DNA of 45,032 nucleotides from Nitrospirota bacterium (GTDB taxonomy: Bacteria > Nitrospirota > Thermodesulfovibrionia > Thermodesulfovibrionales > Magnetobacteriaceae), in NCBI GenBank assembly GCA_015233015.1, contig JADFYO010000025.1:1-45032 (forward strand). Reading direction: 5' to 3'. This document shows positions 34,888-43,273 of the stretch, in pieces. The notes beneath the pieces were generated by a model that saw only the letters and a program-made list of their open reading frames with translations, was not told where the DNA came from and made no database searches. Numbering within the stretch: the first letter of the stretch is position 1; the number at the start of each line of letters is the position of its first letter. The position numbers and the translations under genes are program-made.

Positions 34888-36819
34888 ATGCCAGCGGCTG
34901 GAAGTGATTTAAACACGTTATTCCCCCTGATAGAGTTTTTCGCCGATCTCCACAATCCAACAGCGGCCTCTACGAAGAATATACTGCTTGTCGTAAGCGC
35001 CGATAAGGAAATAGCAGGGTTCATCGGTGAAACGATGTCAGAGACAGGATGTGAGACGCTCTCTGCCGAAAATGCCGATGATGGTTTAACCATATATCGA
35101 AAGGTCAAGCCGTCCGTAATTATTGTAGATATCGACTCAATTGGTCTTTCGTTTATCGAGGCACTGCAGATTTCCGACATGGACAAGGCCTCAGTTGCCG
35201 CTCTTGCCACCCTTGCCAGAATTGGCGATATGGAGCAGTATTTTAACGCCGGAGTAAGCGCTTTTTTATGGAAGCCGCTTAACCGCGCCGAATTGAAGGG
35301 TTTTCTTAGTTATTCCCTCGGCCAAATCCGACTGCTTAAGGAACGCAGCAATGTGTTTCGCGTTTTGGCATCCTCCATAACCGACGCATTTATGATCGTC
35401 GATAAGGATTTTAATATCCTGTTCTGGAACAAGGAAGCTGAAAAGGTTTTTTTGTTTAAGGCCGCCGAGGTGATTGGACAAAGTCTGCTGACATCTATCG
35501 TAGAAGAAAAATACCACCACACGCTGGCGAAATACATTGGTCATATAACCAAAAACATCGACTACATGAGCAATAGAAATATCTACGTATTAGCCCGCGA
35601 TAAACAACAGAGGGAGATTTTCTGCAAGATTAATATGACGCCGTTAGAAATCAGAGGAACAGTTTTAGCGGTTATCGCCTTCAAAGACGCCACTGATTTG
35701 CACGCACGACAGGAATTGACGATGCTGAAAGGCTTAATCGAAAACCTGGACATCGGCTTTGTAGTTGGCGACCCCGAAGGGACGATTATCTATGCTAATT
35801 CATGCGTTAACAAACTTCTGTGCCTTGGTCCTGCACCGATTGCCGGCAAAAACGCAAGAGATATATTTCCTGTCCTGTCAGATTTATACGTCCCGGAGCA
35901 TCTTATCAGACTGGAGAAATATTCGACCGACCTCACTTTAAAATTCAGCGCCGACGACGTGCACCACATCCGCCTGAAATGCGATACTGTCTTAAACGGC
36001 AGCGGAAATATCTCAAACGTTTTCATCACCTGCGAGGATATCTCGGATCTTTTAGAAAGCAGAACCCATGGCAACCTGCCAGATGACGAGGCACTTAGGC
36101 ATACCAAAGAACTGACAGAGCAAAACGAACGCCTGCAGATTGAACTATCCAGGCGCAATTCAATAGAAGACCGCATGGGGACAACCGTTAAAGACCTCAA
36201 CATGCTCCTTAAAGAAGTCCACCACAGGGTAAAAAACAACCTCCAGATTATCTCCAGCCTTATAAGCCTTCAGTCGGACACCATTAACGACGACTACCTG
36301 CTCAATATTTTTAAAGATACGAAAACCCGCATAAGGGCAATGGCCCTAATTCATGATAAATTATACAAGTCAACCAATATGTCGAAGCTGAACTTTGCCG
36401 AATATATTCAGGATCTCCTGGCCGAGTTATACTCCACTTACGAGCATTACATAAGCGGCGTGGCCTTAAAGGTTGACATAGACCCTGACCTCGATATAGA
36501 CATAGACATAGCCATCCCCTGCGGCCTGATTATCAACGAACTTATGACAAATTCCATTAAATATGCCTTCCCGGAACGGCAGGATGGCGTGATCGAAGTA
36601 AGCTTTGCCCGTCGTGAAGATGGCAAATACTTCTTCAGCGTAGGTGACAACGGTGTTGGATGCCCCGCATGTATTGATTTTAAGACGTTTAAGTCTCTTG
36701 GACTTCAATTGGTAAACGACCTGATTACCAGAAAATTGAAAGGAACTATTGACATTGATACAACAAATGGTACAATATATCATATGGAGTTTTACGGTCA
36801 AAAACAAGAAGGCCGGTAA
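34888..36819 (+). CDS. Soluble hybrid histidine kinase: REC-like, two PAS, HisKA_2
   Basis: The protein has 643 residues and no membrane helix. The N-terminal receiver-like domain (~30-150) keeps the central Asp (VIIVDIDS) and the Lys of LWKPL. The acidic pocket reads VSADKE, with one of the usual two acids replaced, so phosphorylation may be impaired. Two PAS domains follow (~155-275 and ~280-395). The kinase has EVHHRVKNNLQIISSLISL, INELMTNSIKYAF, VGDNGVGCP and KSLGLQLVNDL. The REC-GAF protein 59 bases downstream is a likely partner. Its stop lies in a 19-base tandem duplication. Confidence 0.92.
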   Translation: MPAAGSDLNTLFPLIEFFADLHNPTAASTKNILLVVSADKEIAGFIGETMSETGCETLSAENADDGLTIYRKVKPSVIIVDIDSIGLSFIEALQISDMDKASVAALATLARIGDMEQYFNAGVSAFLWKPLNRAELKGFLSYSLGQIRLLKERSNVFRVLASSITDAFMIVDKDFNILFWNKEAEKVFLFKAAEVIGQSLLTSIVEEKYHHTLAKYIGHITKNIDYMSNRNIYVLARDKQQREIFCKINMTPLEIRGTVLAVIAFKDATDLHARQELTMLKGLIENLDIGFVVGDPEGTIIYANSCVNKLLCLGPAPIAGKNARDIFPVLSDLYVPEHLIRLEKYSTDLTLKFSADDVHHIRLKCDTVLNGSGNISNVFITCEDISDLLESRTHGNLPDDEALRHTKELTEQNERLQIELSRRNSIEDRMGTTVKDLNMLLKEVHHRVKNNLQIISSLISLQSDTINDDYLLNIFKDTKTRIRAMALIHDKLYKSTNMSKLNFAEYIQDLLAELYSTYEHYISGVALKVDIDPDLDIDIDIAIPCGLIINELMTNSIKYAFPERQDGVIEVSFARREDGKYFFSVGDNGVGCPACIDFKTFKSLGLQLVNDLITRKLKGTIDIDTTNGTIYHMEFYGQKQEGR

Positions 36820-36844
36820 TAGTGAAGAAGGCCGAAAATAGTGA
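36807..36844. repeat. 19-bp tandem duplication across a gene end
   Basis: Bases 36807-36825 (AGAAGGCCGGTAATAGTGA) are repeated at 36826-36844 with two changes. The first copy contains the TAA stop of the histidine kinase and further in-frame stops. Confidence 0.7.
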
Positions 36845-36877
36845 AAACAAAAATTCCGGAAACAATGGGAGGCAATA

Positions 36878-37753
36878 GTGGAACAGACGAGTAATGTGCT
36901 TGAAGGGGCGATGACATCCGGGATAAATATACTCGTGGTTGAAGACGAGATAATCACTGCGCGCGACATAGAGGCAAAGCTGAAAAAACTGGGACACGGG
37001 GTCGTCGGCATCGCGTCAAGCGGTGAAGAGGCGATACAAAAGGCGGCAGAACTGATGCCTGATATGATTCTTATGGACATCACATTAGAAGGCGCAATGG
37101 ACGGCATAGAGGCCTCCATGGAAATAGATAAACACCAGAATGTTCCAATAATATACCTCACCGCACACACTGATTTAATCACCCTGCATCGGGCAAAGGT
37201 AACCGAGCCGCACGGCTACATCGTTAAACCCTTTACCCAGAGAGATTTAATTATCACTATCAGCATGGCTCTCTATAAACACAGAATGGAGATGAAGCTA
37301 AAGATAATGAATCAAATGCTCCAACTGTTCTTACAGCCCATATCGTTAGAGGAGAAGTTACAGCAGGCCCTTGAGATGATAGTGTCAATTCCCCGCATGT
37401 TTTTACAGACGCGGGGTTGCATATACCTCATAGAAAACGACCCTAATACGCTTATCTGCAAGGCGTCACTGAGCAAATCCGAATGTCCCACGGTGCTGGT
37501 TGGGCAATGCCTGTGCGGGCTTGCGGCTTCATCAGGCGAGGTAGTATTTGCCGACAAAATGGACAAACGCCATACACTCCAGCAGGACGCCACGCCGCAT
37601 GGGCACTACTGCGTACCGATTCGCGCCGAGGGCATTGTCCTTGGCGTACTGAATATCTTAGTGAGAGATGGCCACAAGTATGACGCATCGGAGGAAAATA
37701 TCCTGACCGCCTATGCCAATGTCATCGCCAATGCCCTGCATTCCTCAAAATAA
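36878..37753 (+). CDS. Response regulator REC-GAF
   Basis: The protein has 291 residues. The REC domain (~12-135) has ILVVEDEI, the acceptor Asp in ILMDITLEGAMDG, TAHTD and Lys in GYIVKPF. It closely resembles the REC of the GGDEF protein in this island. The GAF domain (~150-290) has ARG-type strands, RGCIYLIENDPNTLICKAS and a Cys-rich stretch (VGQCLCGLAASSGE), and ends GVLNILVRDGHKYDASEENIL. There is no DNA-binding or enzymatic output, so it probably acts by protein interaction or by relaying phosphate. The GTG start has GGGAGG upstream. Confidence 0.92.
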   Translation: MEQTSNVLEGAMTSGINILVVEDEIITARDIEAKLKKLGHGVVGIASSGEEAIQKAAELMPDMILMDITLEGAMDGIEASMEIDKHQNVPIIYLTAHTDLITLHRAKVTEPHGYIVKPFTQRDLIITISMALYKHRMEMKLKIMNQMLQLFLQPISLEEKLQQALEMIVSIPRMFLQTRGCIYLIENDPNTLICKASLSKSECPTVLVGQCLCGLAASSGEVVFADKMDKRHTLQQDATPHGHYCVPIRAEGIVLGVLNILVRDGHKYDASEENILTAYANVIANALHSSK

Positions 37754-37798
37754 GATATACTGAGGACGTCCAGATTAGCTGGCTGTCTTTCCCGGGAT

Positions 37799-40570
37799 TT
37801 ACCTCAGCAGCCGCGCTACGGTTGCCGCCGTCTCCTGCATGGACTGCTCCAGAGTGGATTTGAAATATGCCTCTTCTTTAAAGTCCAGGAAGACCGCTGT
37901 CAGCTCAAAAATACCACTGTCCCGGGTGATTGTCTTTTCCCCTCTCAGGCGCATAAACGTTTCAATAGCGCGATAAAGCAGGAAGCCGTTTAACAGCCTT
38001 TCGCCGTCGGTTTGCCCTATTATGCCGCTTTTTATGAGCCTGTGAAGCGCCGCCGCCGTGTTTTGTACCAGTATCTTTAAGTCATTTCGCGCGTATTTGA
38101 GTTGCAAATACTGAACCAAAAACTCTATGTCTTCTACTCCGCCCGGGGATAGTTTTATATCGATGGTGTTTGACAGAGTGAGCCTTTCTTTTATTATCCT
38201 GCCGCGCATCGAGATTATATCCTCTGGGGTTATGTGCTGCCCACGTGTGAGAAATACCTCTCTTGCCATCTCCATAAAGAGCCGCCTCGATTGATTGCCC
38301 GCGGCTATCGGCCTTGCCTTTAAGAGCGCCTGAACCTCCCACATCCTGGCATAGTTCAGGTAGTAGTCTCTTATTCCATCGAGGGTGTTCACCAGCATTC
38401 CCTTTGAGCCGTCTGTCCTCAGGCGCGTATCGACCTTATATGTATATCCCTCCTTCGTATATGATGACAGCAGCCGGAGCACCCGTTCTGCCGCTTCCGC
38501 CGCCCCCGTCTCGCCTTCGCATATGAAAATAATGTCGAGGTCAGAGTTTATCGTCATCTCCCTGCCGCCTAATTTCCCTAAAGCTGCGATATAAATGCCC
38601 CTTTCGCCGCTTACCGCGGCCATCAGAACCGCTTCGGCCACCTTACTAATCCCGTGCATCAGATTGATTATCCCTATACGCTTATCGAGATAAAGCATCC
38701 CCAGCCGCAGCTCCTCCATCTTTCTGAACCATGTCAACACCTCCGCGTGTGACTCTGTTGACTTCAATGCCAACATTGACTCATCAATCATTGCCCTGAG
38801 TGTCTTTCTGATGGGCGTGCCACCGGCGAGCATGTCTATGTACCTGATGTTGCCAATCAGAATTGACGACAAATAGGGACTTTTTGAAAACACGCCGTTA
38901 AGCGCCCCAATCAGTCCCCTGTTGGCGGTGAAAAGCTCCAGATAGGATGAACTGCCCGCCGAGGAAACTATCTCCGTGAAACGATAGAGATTACACAGTG
39001 CCATCTCCGGGTCGGGGGAGTTTAACGCCAGCGCCGCAAACTCCGGGATTATCGCCCCCTGCAGCCGCCTCATTCCCAGGGTTTGAAACGAATACATCGA
39101 CTCCTTTATCTTTTGCAGATAATAGAGCACCTTGCCAGGATTTCTAACGCGTCTTTCCTCTAGTTCGGCCATCATCGCGTCTTCCCGATATGTATCGAGC
39201 AGTGTTTCGCCCTTGTCCTCTTTTGAGTACTCAAAGAGAGAGTTATATATCCTGTTGACCTCGTCACGCCTACCGTGAAGGCCGTCCATGAATGTCTTTG
39301 AGTTTGGCGCACCCATCTTTCTGGCCGTCGCCTCGAGGGCGCAGGGTTCGGTTGACAGCGTATGTGTCTGTACATCGTTGAGCATCTGAAGGCACTGCTC
39401 AAGGCGCCGCAGGTAGAGGTAATGCCCGGATAAAATTGAGAAATCGTCGCATCCTATAAGATTTTTCTGGCTCAATCTGTGTAAGGCCAGGACGAGGCCG
39501 CGTTCCCTTAAGAATAGTTCCTGCCCGCCATAGACCAGCTGCAGCGCCTGCGCAAAGAACTCTATCTCCCTGATACCTCCATAGCCCTTTTTTATATCGT
39601 GCTTGTTAAACGTAGAATCAATTTTCTTTTTTAACTGTTTGATTTCCCCTATCGAGCGTATATCTATATACTTTCTATAGACAAATGGCCGAATCATATC
39701 GAGGAAATCCCTGCCAAGCCCCTCATCTCCGGCGATGAGACGTGCGCGAATAAGCGCGAGGCGCTCCCACTCCCTGCCCCATGACTCATAGTACTGTTCA
39801 TATCCGCTTAGAGGTAAGGCAAGTTCGCCCTTGCTCCCCTGCGGCCTCAGTCTGAGGTCAACGCGATAGACAAACCCCTCGGCGGTGTTTTCACTGAGCA
39901 GCTTACTCATCGCCTCAGCAGTCTTACAAAAAAATTCATGGTTTGATATCCGGTTAATTCTAATTCCGTTAGGGCTTACCACACCGGAGGTCTGCCCATC
40001 GGGGCATTCATAGATGAAGATTAAATCGATGTCTGAGCTGAAGTTCAGCTCCGAGGCGCCGAGCTTCCCAAGTGCAATGACGGCGAGCTTATCGCACTGA
40101 GGGCTGCCGTATATGTTTTCCAAATCCATGACGGTGCGCCTGAGGGCGGCCTGTGTTATCGTGCCTGCAAGGATACTTAGTTCTGACATGCTTTCTTTGA
40201 TATCAGCCGTGTTATTGGCAAAGCGAAGGCTTATTTTACACAGATACTTTTTCTTAAAATCACGCAGATATGTGCAATAAGAATCCATTGCGGCAGCACC
40301 AGTATTAAGCTCACTTCTTAATACAGATTGATCAACAGGGGCATCCATGTCTTTCAGGATTTCAAGAAATACGTCTGGTTTTTTTATAACATATGGCACA
40401 AGAAACTGAGTGTAGGCGAATAAGAAGGCCGCGGCTTGCAGCTCCTCAGCGGTGAGAGAGCAGAAATGTTCAGGACACGCTTTACTAAACGCATCAAGAT
40501 TGTTAAGCGACAGTGCCGGGTCAGGGGTTATTTCGGCATAGTCTTTGAGTAATGTATTAGGAGCGTTCAT
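37799..40570 (-). CDS. glnE: Glutamine synthetase adenylyltransferase/deadenylase GlnE
   Basis: GlnE adds and removes AMP on glutamine synthetase in response to PII proteins. The protein has 923 residues. Two nucleotidyltransferase domains are visible: deadenylase-type VIALGKLGASELNFSSDIDLIF and adenylylase-type IAALGKLGGREMTINSDLDIIF, each with the paired Asp for metal. Each is followed by a helical domain (RLRPQGSKGELALPL; TRLRTDGSKGMLVNT). I use ATG 40570; a TTG at 40588 in the same frame is possible. The start overlaps the end of the permease gene, so translation may be coupled to the ABC operon. Confidence 0.95.
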   Translation of the reverse strand: MNAPNTLLKDYAEITPDPALSLNNLDAFSKACPEHFCSLTAEELQAAAFLFAYTQFLVPYVIKKPDVFLEILKDMDAPVDQSVLRSELNTGAAAMDSYCTYLRDFKKKYLCKISLRFANNTADIKESMSELSILAGTITQAALRRTVMDLENIYGSPQCDKLAVIALGKLGASELNFSSDIDLIFIYECPDGQTSGVVSPNGIRINRISNHEFFCKTAEAMSKLLSENTAEGFVYRVDLRLRPQGSKGELALPLSGYEQYYESWGREWERLALIRARLIAGDEGLGRDFLDMIRPFVYRKYIDIRSIGEIKQLKKKIDSTFNKHDIKKGYGGIREIEFFAQALQLVYGGQELFLRERGLVLALHRLSQKNLIGCDDFSILSGHYLYLRRLEQCLQMLNDVQTHTLSTEPCALEATARKMGAPNSKTFMDGLHGRRDEVNRIYNSLFEYSKEDKGETLLDTYREDAMMAELEERRVRNPGKVLYYLQKIKESMYSFQTLGMRRLQGAIIPEFAALALNSPDPEMALCNLYRFTEIVSSAGSSSYLELFTANRGLIGALNGVFSKSPYLSSILIGNIRYIDMLAGGTPIRKTLRAMIDESMLALKSTESHAEVLTWFRKMEELRLGMLYLDKRIGIINLMHGISKVAEAVLMAAVSGERGIYIAALGKLGGREMTINSDLDIIFICEGETGAAEAAERVLRLLSSYTKEGYTYKVDTRLRTDGSKGMLVNTLDGIRDYYLNYARMWEVQALLKARPIAAGNQSRRLFMEMAREVFLTRGQHITPEDIISMRGRIIKERLTLSNTIDIKLSPGGVEDIEFLVQYLQLKYARNDLKILVQNTAAALHRLIKSGIIGQTDGERLLNGFLLYRAIETFMRLRGEKTITRDSGIFELTAVFLDFKEEAYFKSTLEQSMQETAATVARLLR

Positions 40571-41402
40571 CCCAGAGACGCGGGTCAAAAATATCTCTCA
40601 ACCCCTCGCCAAGCAGGTTATATCCCATGACGGTGACAAGGATTGCGAGGCCGGGAAATACTGAAAGCCACCATGCTATCTCGAGATTGTCCTTGCCGGC
40701 TGAAAGAATGTTGCCCCAGCTTGGCGTTGGAGGCTGAACCCCGATACCCAGAAAACTCAGTGCCGACTCCACAAGCACTGCCGCCGCTATGCCCAGTACG
40801 GCGGAGATGATGACAGGCGCAAGGCTGTTGGGCAGCATGTGTGCAAGGATTATTCTCAGGTCAGACGCTCCGGAGGCCTTCGCCGCAAGTACATATTCCC
40901 TGTTTTTGAGCGACAGGAACTCCACCCTCACAAGACGCGAGACCCCCATCCACGAAGTCAACCCTATGACGGCCATGATGTTCCAGATGCTGGAGTCAAG
41001 AAACGCGATAACGGCAAGTATCAGAAAAAAAGTAGGAATAGACAGCATAATATCGACAAACCTCATAACCGCGGCATCGACGGCCTTGCCATAGTACCCG
41101 GACACCGCCCCTAGTGCAATCCCTACGGCCGTTGCAATTCCTACGGAGACAAAGCCTACCGACAACGAAATCCCCGCCCCGTAGAGCATCCTGCTGAGGA
41201 CGTCTCTGCCGAGGTCGTCAGTTCCAAGCAGATGCTCAAGGCTTGGAGCAGCAAGTACGCTGTGCCGGTTGACGGCCTCCGGGTCATATGGGGAGATAAC
41301 CGGCGCCAGTGCCGCGGCCAAAAACAGGCACAGGACGATTATCCCGCCGGCAACGGTCATCTTGTTTGCCCTAAATCTACTTCTGACAGTGCTTTTTTTC
41401 AT
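40557..41402 (-). CDS. Peptide/nickel-type ABC permease, DppC family
   Basis: The protein has 281 residues with a charged N-terminal tail and about six membrane helices. The DppC signatures are LGTDDLGRDVLSRMLYGAGISLSVG near residue 55 and the ATPase-contact EAA-like loop (LVRVEFLSLKNREYVLAAKASGAS). The PPTPSWGNIL segment near the end is also typical. With the upstream permease it forms the membrane channel for oligopeptides, nickel or similar solutes. The substrate is unknown because no binding protein or ATPase gene is in the window. Confidence 0.93.
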   Translation of the reverse strand: MKKSTVRSRFRANKMTVAGGIIVLCLFLAAALAPVISPYDPEAVNRHSVLAAPSLEHLLGTDDLGRDVLSRMLYGAGISLSVGFVSVGIATAVGIALGAVSGYYGKAVDAAVMRFVDIMLSIPTFFLILAVIAFLDSSIWNIMAVIGLTSWMGVSRLVRVEFLSLKNREYVLAAKASGASDLRIILAHMLPNSLAPVIISAVLGIAAAVLVESALSFLGIGVQPPTPSWGNILSAGKDNLEIAWWLSVFPGLAILVTVMGYNLLGEGLRDIFDPRLWDERS

Positions 41403-41413
41403 AATAGCGATAC

Positions 41414-42385
41414 CTATCTTCTGGTTCGCGGGTCAACGGCCGCGTAGCCCAGGTCGGCAAACAAATTCCCCGCAAGCGTCAGAACTGCCCCGATAGTCAG
41501 AATTCCCATTACGAGCGGGTAATCCCTTGACATAACCGACATATAAAAGAGCTGCCCCATGCCGGGAATGGAAAACACCTGCTCGAATATAACGCTGCCC
41601 CCGATTAGTCCGGGGATAGAAAGCCCCAGAATTGTGACGATAGGAAGGAGGGCGTTTCTAAGTCCATGCACATAAATAATTTTGCCCGGCGTCAAGCCCT
41701 TTGCCTTTGCCGTGGTCATATAATCCTGCCTGATTACTTCAAGCATAGACCCTCGCATATAACGCGAAATCCCGGCAATCCCGCCAAACGAAGACACAAA
41801 GATGGGAAGTACGAGGTGCCTTAAAATATCAATCACCTTCTGAGAAAACGAAAACTCCGCAAAACCGGCAGATTTAAGCCCGGCAACCGGCAGCATGTGA
41901 AGATGCACACCAAAAAACATCATCAGAAGGAGGGCAAGCCAAAACCCCGGCATTGCAAACCCTACGAAAACCCCCACAGTGGTAATCTTGTCATACAGAG
42001 TATGGCGGCGCACGGCCGATGAGATCCCGATAGGTATAGCAATGGCAAGTATAATAAGCAACGATGCGATGTTTATGTAGAGTGTGATTGGAAGCCGCTC
42101 TTTTATCTTAGTCCAGACAGCCCTATGGTCAGAGGAAAATGATTCGCCAAAATCAAGCATAACAACCCGCTTCATCCACAAGGCATACTGAGTGGTAACG
42201 GGTTTATCGAGGCCATAGTATTTCTCCAATTTAGCCCGCGCCTCAGGGGTAATCTTAGGATTAAGGTCGGTCAGGACATCGGTGGGTTTGCCGGGTGCGA
42301 AATGGATGATTGCGAAACTTATGATAGTAATCCCCACAAATGTGATAAGCATCTCAAGGGTTTTCTTCGTCAGATATGTAAACAT
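41414..42385 (-). CDS. Peptide/nickel-type ABC permease, DppB family
   Basis: The protein has 323 residues with six membrane helices. The DppB pattern is clear: an N-terminal helix TFVGITIISFAIIHFAPGKP, a periplasmic domain with KLEKYYGLDKPVTTQYALW, and the coupling loop YMRGSMLEVIRQDYMTTAKAKGL. It ends in LFADLGYAAVDPRTR, normal for the family. It pairs with the DppC-type permease 11 bases downstream. No Shine-Dalgarno sequence is seen; TTGAAA-18-TAAACT lies directly upstream of the ATG. Confidence 0.93.
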   Translation of the reverse strand: MFTYLTKKTLEMLITFVGITIISFAIIHFAPGKPTDVLTDLNPKITPEARAKLEKYYGLDKPVTTQYALWMKRVVMLDFGESFSSDHRAVWTKIKERLPITLYINIASLLIILAIAIPIGISSAVRRHTLYDKITTVGVFVGFAMPGFWLALLLMMFFGVHLHMLPVAGLKSAGFAEFSFSQKVIDILRHLVLPIFVSSFGGIAGISRYMRGSMLEVIRQDYMTTAKAKGLTPGKIIYVHGLRNALLPIVTILGLSIPGLIGGSVIFEQVFSIPGMGQLFYMSVMSRDYPLVMGILTIGAVLTLAGNLFADLGYAAVDPRTRR

Positions 42386-42422
42386 AGTAGTAAGTTTACA
42401 ATTAAATGAGGAAGAGTTTCAA
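42386..42422 (-). promoter_or_regulatory. Promoter close to the DppB-family start
   Basis: On the minus strand, TTGAAA (42422-42417), an 18-base spacer and TAAACT (42398-42393), seven bases before the ATG. The -10 box matches consensus at only four positions. Confidence 0.35.
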
Positions 42423-42442
42423 GGACTGCTGGGGGGGTTAGA

Positions 42443-42856
42443 TTACTTTTTGCCCTCAAAAGCCATTCTTTTGCCCTTAGCCGGTGGTCTTTCATAGATA
42501 ACCTTCCCCTTCTTGTCTGCTTCGTAGTATATCAAATATGGGTCGTCTTTCAGCGTTTCAAACTTATCAATATCTACCGCCAAGACATCAATGGGAGACC
42601 CGATATTTTTAAAATTAAGATATATCTTCTGCACTAACTTTCGTTGATCCCTGAGATTTTTCTTCAGAACAAGTATATCATAATCGCTTTCAGAGCTACG
42701 CGTTCCCGCGGCATAGGAGCCGAAAAGGATTATCTTTTCAGGTCTTACCACTCTGACAATTGTACGTACCGCGTTTTCCAGAGGCGATGGAATTACTGAG
42801 CCGTCTGCTGCCCCATCAGATTTTTTTATATCCAACACTTTGATCATTGACAACAT
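42443..42856 (-). CDS. Minimal nucleotidyltransferase (MNT) domain protein
   Basis: The protein has 137 residues. The motif ILFGSYAAGTRSSESDYDILVL contains GSxAxG...SDxD, the active site of small nucleotidyltransferases. Such proteins are usually antitoxins that AMPylate a HEPN toxin. No HEPN gene is adjacent on either side, so it appears to be an orphan. No Shine-Dalgarno sequence is seen; a TATACA lies six bases before the ATG, although without a good -35 box. ATG 42847 is an alternative start. Confidence 0.85.
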   Translation of the reverse strand: MLSMIKVLDIKKSDGAADGSVIPSPLENAVRTIVRVVRPEKIILFGSYAAGTRSSESDYDILVLKKNLRDQRKLVQKIYLNFKNIGSPIDVLAVDIDKFETLKDDPYLIYYEADKKGKVIYERPPAKGKRMAFEGKK

Positions 42857-42936
42857 CCCGAATGTATAGAATTTCTTGAGAGTTTCTCAGGCATGTCTTT
42901 AATCTACCATAAAATATGTCATTAGTCAAGGTGGCC

Positions 42937-42956
42937 CAGGGCAAACGCTCTATGAT
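42937..42956. repeat. Solo terminus related to the 464-713 element
   Basis: CAGGGCAAACGCTCTAT at 42937-42953 matches the element end CAGGGCAAACGCACTAT with one difference. No inverted partner is seen within several hundred bases, so it may be a degraded or solo end. Confidence 0.45.
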
Positions 42957-43017
42957 TTCGGTATTGTGTCCCTTTAATTTCTGTGATAGTTTTCTACCCA
43001 CTTATGTGAAATCCTTT

Positions 43018-43026
43018 TGTTATAAT
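43018..43026 (+). promoter_or_regulatory. Extended -10 promoter of the YoeB-type module
   Basis: TGTTATAAT at 43018-43026, with the ATG of the antitoxin 38 bases downstream. It is identical to the core promoter of the decayed TA locus at 11830. The -35 region is poor. Confidence 0.5.
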
Positions 43027-43063
43027 AAATCAAGAAAAGAATTTGTTTATAAAGGAGTTAAAT

Positions 43064-43273
43064 ATGAGCCATACAGTTATTGAGTACATTTCTGACGAGA
43101 CTGGAAAAGTTACAGGGGTCATAGTGCCCATTGGTTTATGGCGGGAGATTGAGTCTGAAAAGGAGACCGCCTACCTACTGAAGAGCGAAACAATGAGGGA
43201 AAGACTTATAGAGGCAAAAGGCCGTAGTGAGGGGATTCCTTTTGAGGCAATTTTTGAGAAGCTTGGAGTTTGA
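43064..43273 (+). CDS. Antitoxin of the YoeB-type module
   Basis: The protein has 69 residues. The N-terminal part (IEYISDETGKVTGVIVPIGLWREIES) resembles the DNA-binding half of short Phd-like antitoxins in which a beta-hairpin is followed by a helix. The C-terminal helices (SETMRERLIEAKGRSEGIPFEAIFEKLGV) would bind toxin. AAGGAG is well placed before ATG 43064, so the open frame further upstream is ignored. It overlaps the toxin gene. Confidence 0.78.
   Translation: MSHTVIEYISDETGKVTGVIVPIGLWREIESEKETAYLLKSETMRERLIEAKGRSEGIPFEAIFEKLGV

Noticed and set aside
42816-43001. Possible HEPN partner upstream of the MNT gene
   Set aside because: The 61-residue frame has no HEPN R-x4-6-H motif and runs through the repeat-like sequence at 42937; I treat it as non-coding.
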